Of a stretch of DNA of 64,000 nt, positions 17,614 to 27,948 are shown in pieces. Under the pieces are notes generated by a model. The model saw only the letters and a program-made list of their open reading frames with translations, made no database searches and had not been told where the DNA came from. Positions within the stretch are counted from its first letter, which is position 1. Each line of letters opens with the position of its first letter. This DNA comes from Zoogloeaceae bacterium G21618-S1 (lineage in GTDB: Bacteria > Pseudomonadota > Gammaproteobacteria > Burkholderiales > Rhodocyclaceae): contig JAPWHF010000010.1 in assembly GCA_027214125.1 (NCBI GenBank), positions 206,820 to 270,819 on the forward strand, given 5' to 3'. A program made the position numbers and the translations under genes.

Positions 17614-18336
17614 TCAGAGGCGGAAATGTTCGCCCAGATAGACGCGCCGTACCTGGTCATTAGTCACGATGTCGGTCGGCGTGCCGCTGGCGAGTACCTC
17701 GCCCGCGTTGATGATGAAGGCCCGCTCGCAGATGCCCAGGGTTTCGCGCACATTGTGATCGGTGATCAATACCCCGATGCCGCGCTCCTTGAGGTAGCGG
17801 ATGATCTTCTGGATATCGAGCACGGCGATGGGATCGACGCCCGCAAAGGGCTCGTCGAGCAGAATCAGCCGGGGCGAGGTGGCCAGCGCGCGGGCGATTT
17901 CGCAGCGACGACGTTCGCCACCCGAGAGCGAGACAGAGGTGTTGTCGCTTAGGTGGGCGATGCCGAGTTCGTTGAGGAGTTCGTCGAGACGCTTGGCGAC
18001 CAGGTCGGCGCTCAGCCCTTGCAGTTCGAGCACGGCCTGGATGTTTTCGGCCACCGTGAGCTTGCGAAACACGCTCATTTCCTGCGGCAGATAGGACAAA
18101 CCAAGCCGGGCGCGGGCATGGATCGGCAGATGGGTGAGAACCTGATCGTCGAGCGTGATCTCGCCGCCATCGGCCGCGACCAGGCCAACGATCATGTAGA
18201 AGCAGGTGGTTTTGCCGGCGCCGTTGGGGCCCAGCAAACCGACGACCTCACCGCTGCCGACGTCAAAGGAGACGTCGTGCACCACGGTGCGTGCGCGGTA
18301 CTTCTTCCGGAGGCCGGTGACCTTAAGCAGACTCAT
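17614..18336 (-). CDS. lptB: LPS export ABC transporter ATP-binding protein
   Basis: This 240-residue ATPase powers lipopolysaccharide transport from the inner membrane with LptFG and LptC. It has Walker [10 protein letters not shown], the ABC signature LSGGERRR, Walker [14 protein letters not shown] and the switch histidine in ITDHNVRE. The length and the FAGVDPIAV stretch fit LptB rather than amino-acid transporters. Its start lies inside the end of recX (14-base overlap). The usual upstream partners lptC and lptA are not in this window; recX-recA stand there instead. Confidence 0.93.
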   Translation of the reverse strand: MSLLKVTGLRKKYRARTVVHDVSFDVGSGEVVGLLGPNGAGKTTCFYMIVGLVAADGGEITLDDQVLTHLPIHARARLGLSYLPQEMSVFRKLTVAENIQAVLELQGLSADLVAKRLDELLNELGIAHLSDNTSVSLSGGERRRCEIARALATSPRLILLDEPFAGVDPIAVLDIQKIIRYLKERGIGVLITDHNVRETLGICERAFIINAGEVLASGTPTDIVTNDQVRRVYLGEHFRL

Positions 18337-18769
18337 CGTCGCGGTCTTTCAATATCCTGTGAATCACATCGGCACCAAAGCCGCGTCCCTGAAGGAAGCG
18401 CGCCTGCCTTGCCCACTCGCGGGCATCGACCGGCGGGGTGCCAAACTTTTTTGCCCACACATCCCGAGCACGCACTTGATCGTCGCCTTCGCTGCCTTCA
18501 TCCAGCGCGGCGGCGATCAAGTCATCGCTGACGCCACGTTGCTTCAAATCCAGCGCGATGCGCCGGCTGCCGTATCGCGCTTGCCGGCTGCGCACGTAGC
18601 TTTCGGCAAAGCGCGCGTCCGACTGCAAATCTACGTCTTCAAGCCGTTCGAGCAGCGCGGCAATCTCCTCGGGCGTGCCGTGGGGTGCCAGCTTGCGCGT
18701 CAGCTCAGCACGGCTGTGCTCGCGCTGCGACAGCAGCCGCAAGGCACGCGTCTTGAGCGACTCGCTCAT
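18323..18769 (-). CDS. recX: Regulatory protein RecX
   Basis: This 148-residue all-helical protein inhibits RecA filament growth and recombinase activity. The RecX three-helix repeats are visible: [40 protein letters not shown], and [21 protein letters not shown]. It starts eight bases after the recA stop, so it is co-transcribed with its target, and overlaps lptB by 14 bases. Confidence 0.9.
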   Translation of the reverse strand: MSESLKTRALRLLSQREHSRAELTRKLAPHGTPEEIAALLERLEDVDLQSDARFAESYVRSRQARYGSRRIALDLKQRGVSDDLIAAALDEGSEGDDQVRARDVWAKKFGTPPVDAREWARQARFLQGRGFGADVIHRILKDRDDESA

Positions 18770-18777
18770 ACGTCAGA

Positions 18778-19815
<1,038 letters not shown>

Positions 19816-19844
19816 GGTGTGGTCCTCTAAAAACGTGCGTTGGA

Positions 19845-20348
19845 TTATGGCACAGAGTTTGCTGGTGTGTCGGCCAGAAGCAGGCCCTCGAGAGCGTGAA
19901 TCACGGCTTGTCGACGCACCTGCTCCCGGTCGCCAGTGAACTGAAAACGGAAAGTTCTGACCGACTCGTCGGGCCAGGCCCAGGCGATGCAGACGGTGCC
20001 CACCGGTTTGTCCGGGCTGCCGCCGCCCGGCCCGGCGACGCCAGACACCGCGATTGCGACCTGCGCGGCGCTGTGCGCCAGTGCGCCCTGCACCATGGCG
20101 GCGACCACCGGCTCGCTGACCGCACCGACGGTGTCCAGCAATGCGGCCGGGACATCGAGTTGGCGCATTTTGGCGGCGTTGGAGTAGGTCACCCAGCCGC
20201 TGTCGAACCAGTCCGAGCTGCCGGCAATGGCGGTGACGGTTTCGGCGATCCATCCGCCGGTGCACGATTCGGCCGTGGCCAGTCGCCAGCCGCGCTCGAG
20301 CAGCCAATGGCCGGTGCGTCGGGCGAGGGCGTCGAGTTCGGCGTCCAT
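19845..20348 (-). CDS. pncC: CinA-family nicotinamide-nucleotide amidohydrolase (PncC)
   Basis: This 167-residue protein corresponds to the C-terminal CinA domain alone and deamidates NMN to NaMN in NAD recycling. It has the [13 protein letters not shown] block, the [10 protein letters not shown] strand and [17 protein letters not shown], all family signatures. The start codon ATG at 20348 overlaps the stop of pgpA (TGATG); a GTG directly before it is an alternative. It sits just upstream of recA, a common arrangement for cinA. Confidence 0.9.
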   Translation of the reverse strand: MDAELDALARRTGHWLLERGWRLATAESCTGGWIAETVTAIAGSSDWFDSGWVTYSNAAKMRQLDVPAALLDTVGAVSEPVVAAMVQGALAHSAAQVAIAVSGVAGPGGGSPDKPVGTVCIAWAWPDESVRTFRFQFTGDREQVRRQAVIHALEGLLLADTPANSVP

Positions 20349-20830
20349 CACGGTGCCAGTGCGCGGGCGGCGAGGGCCAGCACCAGCAAGGTGTAACCGG
20401 CGGCGATGACGTCGTCAAGCATGACGCCGAAGCCGCCCTTGACCTTGCTGTCCGCCCATTTGATGGGCTGCGGCTTGACGATGTCGAAGAAGCGAAACAG
20501 CACGAAGGCGGCCCCCTGCCAGGCCAGCGTGTCGGGGGTGAAGTACAGCACCAGCCAGAAGGGCACCATCTCGTCCCACACGATGGCGCCGTGGTCGGAC
20601 ACGCCCAGTGCGCGCCCGGTGCGATCCGACACGATGACGCCCAGCACGAAGCCGCTGAGCACAAACACCAGAAATTCGGTGTTGCCAAGCGGCGCCAGCA
20701 GGTAGGGGAACAGCACCCACGCGGCCAGTGTGCCTGCGGTGCCGGGGGCTTTGGGCGACAGGCCCGAGCCGAAGCCGAGGGCGATGAAATGCGCCGGTTT
20801 GGCGAACAGGAAGCGGACGGTGGGGCGCAT
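20348..20830 (-). CDS. pgpA: Phosphatidylglycerophosphatase A
   Basis: This 160-residue membrane enzyme removes phosphate from phosphatidylglycerophosphate to form phosphatidylglycerol. It has [21 protein letters not shown], the metal-site [10 protein letters not shown] block and [14 protein letters not shown], all diagnostic of PgpA, and about four membrane segments. It lies between thiL and pncC, an order common in betaproteobacteria. Confidence 0.93.
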   Translation of the reverse strand: MRPTVRFLFAKPAHFIALGFGSGLSPKAPGTAGTLAAWVLFPYLLAPLGNTEFLVFVLSGFVLGVIVSDRTGRALGVSDHGAIVWDEMVPFWLVLYFTPDTLAWQGAAFVLFRFFDIVKPQPIKWADSKVKGGFGVMLDDVIAAGYTLLVLALAARALAP

Positions 20831-20865
20831 GGGGCGGGGTGGTGTGGAAAGGGCCGAGTATAGGC

Positions 20866-21828
20866 TCAGGCGCTGAAGTGGTCGAAGCCGCGTCGCGTAA
20901 GGGGCGTGCGCGTACCGTCGGCGGCGAGCAGTGTGAGACCGTCGCTGGGTGGTGTGAGCGAGCCAATGTGGTGTAGCGGCAAGGCGAGCGAGGCGCTCAG
21001 GCGGGCGATGGTGTTGCGCTGGGCGGCGGGGGCGGCAAACAGAAGCTCGTAGTCGTCGCCACCGGACAGGCAGGCCTGGCGGGCGCGTGCGGCGTCGCCG
21101 CAGGCGGTGATCAAGGCCGCTTCGGGCAGTTGCGTGGCCGAGATCCGCGCGCCGACGGCGCTGGCGTCGAGGAGGTGGCCGAGGTCGCCGAGCAGCCCGT
21201 CCGACACATCGAGCATCGCGCTGGCCACACCGCGCAGGGCGAGGCCGAGTGCGACGCGTGGTTGAGGACGGAGCAGCGCCGCGAGGCAGGTGTCACGATG
21301 CGCCGGATCGAGCGGCAACTGATCGCGCAGATGCCATAGCGCCAGCGCCGCGCGGCCGGGTTGGCCGGAGATCCACAGATCGTCGCCCGCGTGTGCGCCG
21401 TCGCGGCGAATGGCCGTGCCGGTGGGCACTTCGCCGCAAATCGTCACACTCAGATTGCGCGGGCCGCGGGTGGTGTCGCCGCCGACCAGGTCAACGTCAA
21501 AGGCCTCGGCGCAGGCATAGAAACCGTCGGCAAAGCCGGTCAGCCAGTCGGCGTCGGCGTCGGGCAGGGCCAGCGCCAACAGCGCCCAGCGGGGGGTGGC
21601 GCCCATGGCGGCGATGTCGGACACATTGACGGCAAGGCTCTTCCAGCCCAGGTCGGCCGGATCGGCGTCGGCGAAGAAATGTCGCCCCTCGACCAGCATG
21701 TCGGTGGACACCACCATCTGGTGGCCGGGCGTGGTCTGCCACAGCGCTGCATCGTCGCCACCCGCCAGATCGGTGTGTCGGGTCGGCCGCGTGAAGTGGC
21801 GGCGGATGAGATCGAATTCGGAGGTCAT
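20866..21828 (-). CDS. thiL: Thiamine-monophosphate kinase
   Basis: This 320-residue kinase phosphorylates thiamine monophosphate to the active cofactor thiamine diphosphate. The N terminus FDLIRRHFTRPTRH, GGDDAALW, the metal-binding STDMLVEGRHF and NVSDIAAMGATPRWALL blocks, and the later LSGGDDYELLF are all typical of ThiL. The ATG at 21828 begins the family match. It heads the minus-strand run that continues with pgpA 35 bases downstream. Confidence 0.94.
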   Translation of the reverse strand: MTSEFDLIRRHFTRPTRHTDLAGGDDAALWQTTPGHQMVVSTDMLVEGRHFFADADPADLGWKSLAVNVSDIAAMGATPRWALLALALPDADADWLTGFADGFYACAEAFDVDLVGGDTTRGPRNLSVTICGEVPTGTAIRRDGAHAGDDLWISGQPGRAALALWHLRDQLPLDPAHRDTCLAALLRPQPRVALGLALRGVASAMLDVSDGLLGDLGHLLDASAVGARISATQLPEAALITACGDAARARQACLSGGDDYELLFAAPAAQRNTIARLSASLALPLHHIGSLTPPSDGLTLLAADGTRTPLTRRGFDHFSA

Positions 21829-22219
21829 GGTCGTGCTAGGGGGTGAGGGCTGCAAGCATAGCGCGGCCAGCGGGCGTCCCCAAGTGGCAGTGGCTCCGTA
21901 TTGGCCGATTGATCCATTTGGAATATGCGTTGCGTCTTGAAACCTTTGTGCAAAATAGTTTTGTTACAATGCAACATTCTTGAATCCTGATGCGCTCTTT
22001 GGCCGGCGCGGATCGGGAGGCGCGTGCAAAACGCTCAAGGTCATTTGACCACGGCCACGTGCAGCACGTGTGCGGCTGTCATGCGGTGTCGCCTTGCGGC
22101 TTTGCTGCGTTGTCCCTGTCGCTTCGCGCGGTATTGGCGGGTGAGTCAGAGCGTTTTGTGTGTCCCGGTGGGGGGTGTTGACTCCGCCGGCACGCGCGAT
22201 GAACTCACGAGGACAAGGC
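21829..22219. other. 391-bp intergenic region between thiL and the NAGGN operon
   Basis: No gene is supported here. The thiL-proximal half turns A+T-rich around 21900-21985 and holds a TACAAT box at 21965-21970, a possible -10 of the NAGGN operon, without a well-spaced -35. The second half carries the inverted-repeat element at 22027-22158. The operon's ribosome site is in the last 12 bases. Confidence 0.6.
22027..22158. repeat. 132-bp element bounded by 10-bp inverted repeats
   Basis: CAAAACGCTC at 22027-22036 is exactly complementary to GAGCGTTTTG at 22149-22158. Inside lie a doubled CACGTG (around 22070) and a TTGCTGCGTTG stretch that is also found inside the 233-bp repeat at 5119. It may be a diverged relative of that family or a leader hairpin. 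Confidence 0.4.
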
Positions 22220-23992
22220 ATGTGTGGCATAGCAGGTGAAATACGGTTTGATGGGGCGCTGCCAGACGCGGCGGCGCTGGGGCGAATGGTGGCAGCGCAA
22301 GAGCGCCGCGGCCCCGATGGCGCGGGTCTGGAGATGCAGCTGGGGCGGGGCTTTGGGCACCGCCGGCTGAAGATCATGGATCTGACCGAAGCGGCGCAAC
22401 AACCGATGTTCGACCCGGCGCTGGGCATGGGTATCGTCTTCAACGGCGCGGTCTACAACCACCCGGAGCTGCGCGCCGAGCTCGAAGGGCTGGGCTACGC
22501 GTTCTACTCTCACGGCGATACCGAGGTGCTGCTCAAGGCCTACCACGCCTGGGGGCTGGATTTCGTCCAGCGTCTCAATGGCATGTTCGCCTTCGCGATC
22601 TGGGAGCGCGACAGTGGCAAGGTGGTGTTCGGCCGCGATCGCCTCGGTATCAAACCTTTCTACTACAGTGAGGTGAAGGGCGCGCTGCGCTTCGCTTCGT
22701 CCTTGCCGGCGCTGCTCAAGGCGGGCGGGGTGGATACGGCGATCGATCCGGTCGCGCTCAACAGCTATCTGTCTTTTCATGCCGTGGTGCCGGCGCCCTA
22801 CACCTTGCTCAAGGGCGTGCGCAAGCTCGCGCCGGGCACGCTGATGGTGGTGCACCCGGACGGCCGCCGTGAAGAGAAAACCTTCTGGGCCATGCAGGCG
22901 GTGCGTACTGCCGAGGATGAGGCGCGCAGCTTTGAGGAGTGGTGCGAGTTGCTGCTCGAACAGCTGCGGGCGGCGGTCAAGCGCCGCCTGGTGGCCGATG
23001 TGCCGGTCGGCGCGCTGCTCTCCGGCGGGGTGGATTCGAGCCTGATTGTCGGCCTGATGGCCGAAGCCGGCGTGCGCGACCTGCACACCTACAACGTCGG
23101 CTTTGCGGATGTGGGCGGCGAGAAGGGCAACGAGTTCGAATTTGCCCAGATCATCGCCGACCGCTTCGGCACGCGGCACGAGCGCATCTTCGTGCCCGAG
23201 GCGCAGTTGTTGCAGCGCCTGCCCGAGGCCATCGAAGCGATGAGCGAGCCGATGGTCAGCCATGACTGCATCGGCTTCTACCTGCTCTCGGAAGCCGTTT
23301 CGCGCCACACCAAGGTGGTGCAGAGCGGGCAGGGCGCAGATGAGGTGTTCGGCGGCTACCACTGGTATCCCAAGCTCGATGGCAGCACCGACGCAGTGGG
23401 CGATTACCTCGCCGCCTTCCGCGACCGCGACCACGCTGACTACCGCGATCTGGTGCAACCGCAGTATCACGCCGAGGACTTCAGCGGCCGTTTCGTCGCC
23501 GAGCATTTTGCCCGTGGGGGCGCCGATGACCCGGTCGACAAGGCCTTGCGCCTCGATACCTCGATCATGCTGGTCGATGACCCGGTCAAGCGGGTGGACA
23601 ACATGACCATGGCCTTCGGTCTGGAGGCGCGCGTGCCCTTCCTTGACCACGAGCTGGTCGAGTTTGCCGGCCGCATCCCGGCGCGGCACAAGCTGGCCCA
23701 CGGCGGCAAGGGCGTGCTCAAGGAAACGGCCCGGCAGGTCATTCCGTCGGCGGTGATCGATCGCCCCAAGGGCTACTTCCCGGTGCCCGGCCTCAAGTAT
23801 CTGCAAGGCTCCACCCTCGACACCGTGCGCGATGCCCTGCACAGCCAGGCGGCCCGCGAGCGCGGCTTGTTCAATGCGGTGTATGTCGATCGTCTGCTCG
23901 CCAATCCGGGCGAGCACATCACGCCACTGCGCGGCTCCAAGCTCTGGCAGCTCGGCCTGCTGGAGTGGTGGCTGCAGACCCACCTTGCCTGA
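22220..23992 (+). CDS. N-acetylglutaminylglutamine amidotransferase (asparagine synthase family)
   Basis: This 590-residue enzyme starts MCGIAG, so Cys2 is the class II glutaminase nucleophile after removal of Met1. The synthetase half carries the ATP pyrophosphatase loop SGGVDSS (268-274). Together with the two downstream genes it forms the conserved trio for N-acetylglutaminylglutamine amide, an osmoprotectant described in Sinorhizobium and Pseudomonas; this subunit amidates the dipeptide. The name rests on family and neighbours; alone it would read as AsnB-like. The ATG at 22220 follows a GAGGACAAGG site. Stress-induced expression is expected from known relatives but not visible here. Confidence 0.9.
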   Translation: MCGIAGEIRFDGALPDAAALGRMVAAQERRGPDGAGLEMQLGRGFGHRRLKIMDLTEAAQQPMFDPALGMGIVFNGAVYNHPELRAELEGLGYAFYSHGDTEVLLKAYHAWGLDFVQRLNGMFAFAIWERDSGKVVFGRDRLGIKPFYYSEVKGALRFASSLPALLKAGGVDTAIDPVALNSYLSFHAVVPAPYTLLKGVRKLAPGTLMVVHPDGRREEKTFWAMQAVRTAEDEARSFEEWCELLLEQLRAAVKRRLVADVPVGALLSGGVDSSLIVGLMAEAGVRDLHTYNVGFADVGGEKGNEFEFAQIIADRFGTRHERIFVPEAQLLQRLPEAIEAMSEPMVSHDCIGFYLLSEAVSRHTKVVQSGQGADEVFGGYHWYPKLDGSTDAVGDYLAAFRDRDHADYRDLVQPQYHAEDFSGRFVAEHFARGGADDPVDKALRLDTSIMLVDDPVKRVDNMTMAFGLEARVPFLDHELVEFAGRIPARHKLAHGGKGVLKETARQVIPSAVIDRPKGYFPVPGLKYLQGSTLDTVRDALHSQAARERGLFNAVYVDRLLANPGEHITPLRGSKLWQLGLLEWWLQTHLA

Positions 23993-24004
23993 CGGACAAC
24001 GGTC

Positions 24005-25753
24005 ATGATCCGAAAACACGTCACTCGCGCCCTGCGCCCCGGCAGCCAACCGCTGCATTTGTCCGAAGGTCAGCCCGACAAGCGCGACATGCCGGCCAAT
24101 GTGGTGATCGAGTGCGGCTGGGGTCGCTGGCTGCCCGCCCAGACTTATACCGATGCCGGCACGTTGGCCGCCGCGTTGCTCGATGAGCGCCCCGGCCAGC
24201 GGGACATTGCCTACTACGTCGAGCGCCCGCATGTGGTGGTTGCCCAGGCGCCGCAGCAACTCTTTCTCGACCCGTCCGAAGCCTTTCGATTGGGTCTCGG
24301 CGGTTATCGTGCCCAGCGGGCCGGGCGGCGCAGCTTTACGCTGCGGCGCTTGCGCACCCGCAGCGACGTGGCCGCGATCAACGCGCTCTACAGCAGTCGC
24401 AAGATGGTACCGGTCGGGGCGCCCCAGGTCTGGGCACAGCGGGCCGATCGGCAGATCACCTGGGCGCTGGCCGAGGATCTGACGACCGGTGAGATCATCG
24501 GCGTGGCGATGGGGCTCGATCATGTCGAGGCTTTTTCCGACCCGCAGCAGGGCAGCAGCCTGTGGTCGCTGGCGGTGGCGCCGCAGGCCGCCCACCCTGG
24601 CGTGGGCGAGGCGCTGGTGCGCTATCTGGCCGAGCATTTCCATGCCCGCGGGCGCGCCTGGATGGATGTGTCGGTGATGCATGACAACGAACAGGCCATC
24701 GCGCTCTACGAGAAACTGGGTTTCCAGCGCATCGCGGTGTTTGCGGTCAAGCGGCGTAATGCGATCAACGAACCCTTCTATACCCAGCCGATCGACAACG
24801 AGGCTGAACTCAACCCTTATGCGCGGCTGATCACCGACGAAGCGCGCAAACGCGGTATCCACACCGAGGTGATCGATGCGGCCAATGGGTACTTCCGCCT
24901 TGAGTTGGGCGGGCGCAGCGTGGTGTGCCGGGAGTCGCTCACCGAGCTGACTTCGGCCATCGCCATGAGCCGCTGTCAGGATAAACGCGTGACGCTCAAG
25001 CTATTGGGCGAGGCCGGCCTCAAGGTGCCCGACCAGCGTCTGGCAGACGGCTCACATGCCGATCTGGCGTTTCTGGCCAAGTATGCGGCGGTGGTAGTCA
25101 AGCCGGTAGAGGGCGAGCAGGGCAAGGGGATCAGTGTTAATGTGACCCGGGCCGACGAGTTGCTCTCGGCCATTGAGCGTGCCCGCCAGTTCTGCGACCG
25201 GGTGCTGATCGAAACCTTCTGCCCCGGACAGGATTTGCGTGTGGTGGTGATCGACTACCGCGTGGTGGCGGCGGCGGTGCGTCGTCCGCCGGTCGTGGTG
25301 GGCGATGGCGCCAGCCCGATCCGCGCGCTGATCGACAAGCAGAGCCGTCGGCGTCAGGCGGCCACCGATGGTGAATCCCGGATTCCGATGGATGACGAAA
25401 CCCGCCGCTGCGTGGCCCGTCAGGGCTATACGCTGGACGACATCCTGCCGGCGCAGGTGCCGCTGACGGTTCGCAACGCCGCCAACCTGCACACCGGCGG
25501 CACGATTCACGACGTGACCGACACCCTCCATCCGGTATTGCGTCGCGACGCCGAAGCGGCCGCGCGGGCGCTGGACATCCCGGTCACCGGGCTCGATTTC
25601 ATGGTGCCCGATCCGGCCGCGCCCGAGTACGTGATCATCGAAGCCAACGAACGGCCCGGTCTGGCCAACCACGAGCCGCAACCGACGGCGGAGCGCTTTG
25701 TCGATCTGCTGTTTCCGCGCACTCGCGCGCAACCCCACAACGGAGACCGCTGA
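24005..25753 (+). CDS. ngg: N-acetylglutaminylglutamine synthetase (GNAT plus ATP-grasp)
   Basis: This 582-residue fusion joins a GNAT acetyltransferase domain (about residues 110-255, with the acetyl-CoA loop in VAPQAAHPGVGEALV) to an ATP-grasp ligase (about 310-570, with VVVKPVEGEQGKGISV and the metal-binding VIIEANERPGL). It would acetylate glutamine and ligate a second glutamine, giving N-acetylglutaminylglutamine for the upstream amidotransferase. It starts 12 bases after that gene and its stop overlaps the ATG of the next gene by one base. Confidence 0.9.
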   Translation: MIRKHVTRALRPGSQPLHLSEGQPDKRDMPANVVIECGWGRWLPAQTYTDAGTLAAALLDERPGQRDIAYYVERPHVVVAQAPQQLFLDPSEAFRLGLGGYRAQRAGRRSFTLRRLRTRSDVAAINALYSSRKMVPVGAPQVWAQRADRQITWALAEDLTTGEIIGVAMGLDHVEAFSDPQQGSSLWSLAVAPQAAHPGVGEALVRYLAEHFHARGRAWMDVSVMHDNEQAIALYEKLGFQRIAVFAVKRRNAINEPFYTQPIDNEAELNPYARLITDEARKRGIHTEVIDAANGYFRLELGGRSVVCRESLTELTSAIAMSRCQDKRVTLKLLGEAGLKVPDQRLADGSHADLAFLAKYAAVVVKPVEGEQGKGISVNVTRADELLSAIERARQFCDRVLIETFCPGQDLRVVVIDYRVVAAAVRRPPVVVGDGASPIRALIDKQSRRRQAATDGESRIPMDDETRRCVARQGYTLDDILPAQVPLTVRNAANLHTGGTIHDVTDTLHPVLRRDAEAAARALDIPVTGLDFMVPDPAAPEYVIIEANERPGLANHEPQPTAERFVDLLFPRTRAQPHNGDR

Positions 25754-26955
25754 TGGCCCAGAAGGACTATCCCCTCGACTACGACTACCTCGAAGAAACC
25801 CTGCTTCAGCTGCTGGCGATCCCCAGCCCCGTGGGCTACACCGATGCGGTCGCACGCTATACCGCCGGCCAGCTCGAAGCCATGGGCATCCCCTACGAGA
25901 TGACCCGCCGCGGTGCCATCCGGGCCACGCTAAAGGGCGAGCAGCCGCGACCGGCGCGCGCCATCGTCGCGCATCTGGACACGCTGGGCGCGATGGTGCG
26001 CGAGATCAAATCCAATGGGCGCCTTGGCATCGTGCCGATCGGCCACTGGTCCTCGCGCTTCGCCGAAGGTGGACGGCTCACCGTGTTCACCGACAAAGGC
26101 CAGGTGCGCGGGACCTGCCTGCCGCTGAAAACCTCGGGCCACGCCTTCGGCCCCGAGATCGACACCCAGCCGAGCAGCTGGGACCATGTCGAAGTGCGGG
26201 TCGACGTGCCTGCCCGCAGCGCGATGGACCTCGAAGCGGCCGGCCTGCGCGTGGGCGACACCATGGCCTTCGATCCGCAACCGGAGATCTGCCAGAACGG
26301 TTACATCGTGTCGCGCTATCTCGATGACAAAGCCGCCGTCGCTGCCCTGCTCACCGCCTGCAAGGCGGTGCAAGACGGCAAGCTGGTGCCGCCGGTCGAT
26401 GTGCACCCGCTGTTCACCATCACCGAAGAAGTTGGCTCCGGCGCCTCCGCCGCGTTGCACGGCGACATCGCCGAAATGCTCAGCCTCGACATCGCCATTG
26501 CCGCACCGGGGCAGAACACCGACGAGCATGCCGTCACCATCTGCATGCAGGACATGAGCGGCCCCTTCGACTACCACCTCACCCGCAAGCTGATCGGCAT
26601 CGCCGAGAAGTACAACATCTCGCACCGCCGCGACGTGTTCCGCTTCTACCGCAGCGACAGCGCCGCCGCGGTCGAGGCCGGCAACGACATCCGCACCGCG
26701 CTGATCGGTTTCGGCGCCGACGCCTCGCATGCCTACGAGCGCACCCACCGCCGTGCGCTGGCGGCCCTCACGCGGCTCACCACCTACTACCTGATGAGCA
26801 AACCGGTGGCCCGCCGCGACGAACGCATGCTCGGCTCGCTCGACGGCTTCACCGAGCAGCTCAGCCCGGAGGACATGGTGGTGCCGAGCAACCCGCTGCC
26901 GCTACCGGGCGACTTCCTGACGCACGACCCCAAGGCCGGCGGCGAACCGGAGTAA
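25753..26955 (+). CDS. M42-family peptidase of the NAGGN system
   Basis: This 400-residue metallopeptidase-like protein has the M42/M18-type metal ligands in VAHLDTLG (His74, Asp76), YLDDKAAV and the catalytic glutamates in ITEEVGSGAS. It belongs to the osmoprotectant-associated M42 hydrolase group always found with the two preceding genes. Its exact step is not established; turnover of the osmolyte or of a precursor is plausible. Start overlaps the previous stop (TGATGG). A strong terminator follows. Confidence 0.9.
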   Translation: MAQKDYPLDYDYLEETLLQLLAIPSPVGYTDAVARYTAGQLEAMGIPYEMTRRGAIRATLKGEQPRPARAIVAHLDTLGAMVREIKSNGRLGIVPIGHWSSRFAEGGRLTVFTDKGQVRGTCLPLKTSGHAFGPEIDTQPSSWDHVEVRVDVPARSAMDLEAAGLRVGDTMAFDPQPEICQNGYIVSRYLDDKAAVAALLTACKAVQDGKLVPPVDVHPLFTITEEVGSGASAALHGDIAEMLSLDIAIAAPGQNTDEHAVTICMQDMSGPFDYHLTRKLIGIAEKYNISHRRDVFRFYRSDSAAAVEAGNDIRTALIGFGADASHAYERTHRRALAALTRLTTYYLMSKPVARRDERMLGSLDGFTEQLSPEDMVVPSNPLPLPGDFLTHDPKAGGEPE

Positions 26956-26970
26956 GCGCCGCTCGCGCAC

Positions 26971-27003
26971 AAAAAAAGGCCGCGACGATCGCGGCCTTTT
27001 TTG
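26971..27003. terminator. Bidirectional intrinsic terminator
   Basis: The perfect stem GGCCGCGA/TCGCGGCC with a three-base loop is flanked by seven As and six Ts. It sits between the convergent NAGGN operon and nusB and can end both transcripts. Confidence 0.9.
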
Positions 27004-27022
27004 TCAGGCACCGGGCGGTGGG

Positions 27023-27475
27023 TCAGCCGCCCTTGCGCTCGGCCTCGCGGGCGGCGACTTCAAGTGGCCGCAGCTTGGCCGCGACCTTGTCCATCACACC
27101 ATTCACGAAGCGGTGGCCGTCGGTGCCGCCGTAGGACTTGGCCAGTTCGATGGCCTCGTTGATCACCACTTTGTAGGGCACTTCGATGTGGCGCTCCAGC
27201 TCGTGCGTGGCCAGCAGCAGCACGGCGCGTTCGATGGGCGACAGCTCGGCCACCGTCCGGCCGATGAAGGGCGCGAACTCGGCCTCCAGCGCGCCGGTGT
27301 CGTTCAGCGTGCCGCGCAGCAAGGCGGTAAACAGATCGCCGTCGGCCTTGTCGAAACCGGGGGCGCTGCGCACCTGATCTTCAATCATGGCCAGGCTGTT
27401 GCCGGAGAGCAGGGCCTGGTAGATGCCTTGCAGGGCGAATTCGCGGGCGCGGCGACGGGCGGACTTGCTGCTCAT
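27023..27475 (-). CDS. nusB: Transcription antitermination factor NusB
   Basis: This 150-residue helical protein joins NusE on boxA RNA in rRNA antitermination. It begins with [20 protein letters not shown] and carries [16 protein letters not shown] and [25 protein letters not shown], the strongly conserved NusB blocks. It overlaps the end of ribH by four bases, the usual rib-nusB coupling. Confidence 0.95.
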   Translation of the reverse strand: MSSKSARRRAREFALQGIYQALLSGNSLAMIEDQVRSAPGFDKADGDLFTALLRGTLNDTGALEAEFAPFIGRTVAELSPIERAVLLLATHELERHIEVPYKVVINEAIELAKSYGGTDGHRFVNGVMDKVAAKLRPLEVAAREAERKGG

Positions 27476-27945
27476 GCCACCACCGCGCGCAGCAGATGCA
27501 CCATCTCGACCGCCGTCTTGGCGCAGTCGCTACCTTTCTCGTGCATGCGGGCCAGGGCCTGGTCGTCGTCTTCGGTGGTGAGCACGCCGTTGGCGATCGG
27601 CATGCCGGTGTCCAGGCCGATGCGGTTGATGCCGGCGGCCATTTCGTTGGAGACGATCTCGAAGTGATAGGTCTCGCCGCGGATCACCGCGCCGAGGGCG
27701 ATCAGCGCGTCGAACTGCTCCGAGTCGGCCATGGTCTGCAACACCAGCGGAATCTCCAGCGCGCCGGGCACGGTGGTGATGAGGATGTCTTCGTCGGCGA
27801 CGCCGAGGTTCAACAGCTCGTCCACGGCGGCCGAGAGCAGGCCCTCGCACACGTCCTGGTTGAAGCGGCTCATGACAATGCCGATGCTCAGGCCGATGCC
27901 GTCGAGGTTCGGGGTGATTTCGGTGATGTTGTCAAAACGGGGCAT
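27472..27945 (-). CDS. ribH: 6,7-dimethyl-8-ribityllumazine synthase
   Basis: This 157-residue enzyme condenses 5-amino-6-ribitylaminouracil with dihydroxybutanone phosphate to lumazine. The blocks [29 protein letters not shown] and [14 protein letters not shown] (with the catalytic His) are canonical. It begins three bases after ribBA and is translationally coupled to nusB. Confidence 0.95.
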   Translation of the reverse strand: MPRFDNITEITPNLDGIGLSIGIVMSRFNQDVCEGLLSAAVDELLNLGVADEDILITTVPGALEIPLVLQTMADSEQFDALIALGAVIRGETYHFEIVSNEMAAGINRIGLDTGMPIANGVLTTEDDDQALARMHEKGSDCAKTAVEMVHLLRAVVA

Positions 27946-27948
27946 GGA

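Noticed and set aside
19816..19844. LexA operator before recA
   Set aside because: The gap has CTGT followed by an A+T-containing spacer, but the second half-site does not match ACAG; too weak to list.
22205..24862. An 885-codon minus-strand open frame opposite the NAGGN genes
   Set aside because: It mirrors two strongly supported genes, has no motif and shows antisense-type composition.
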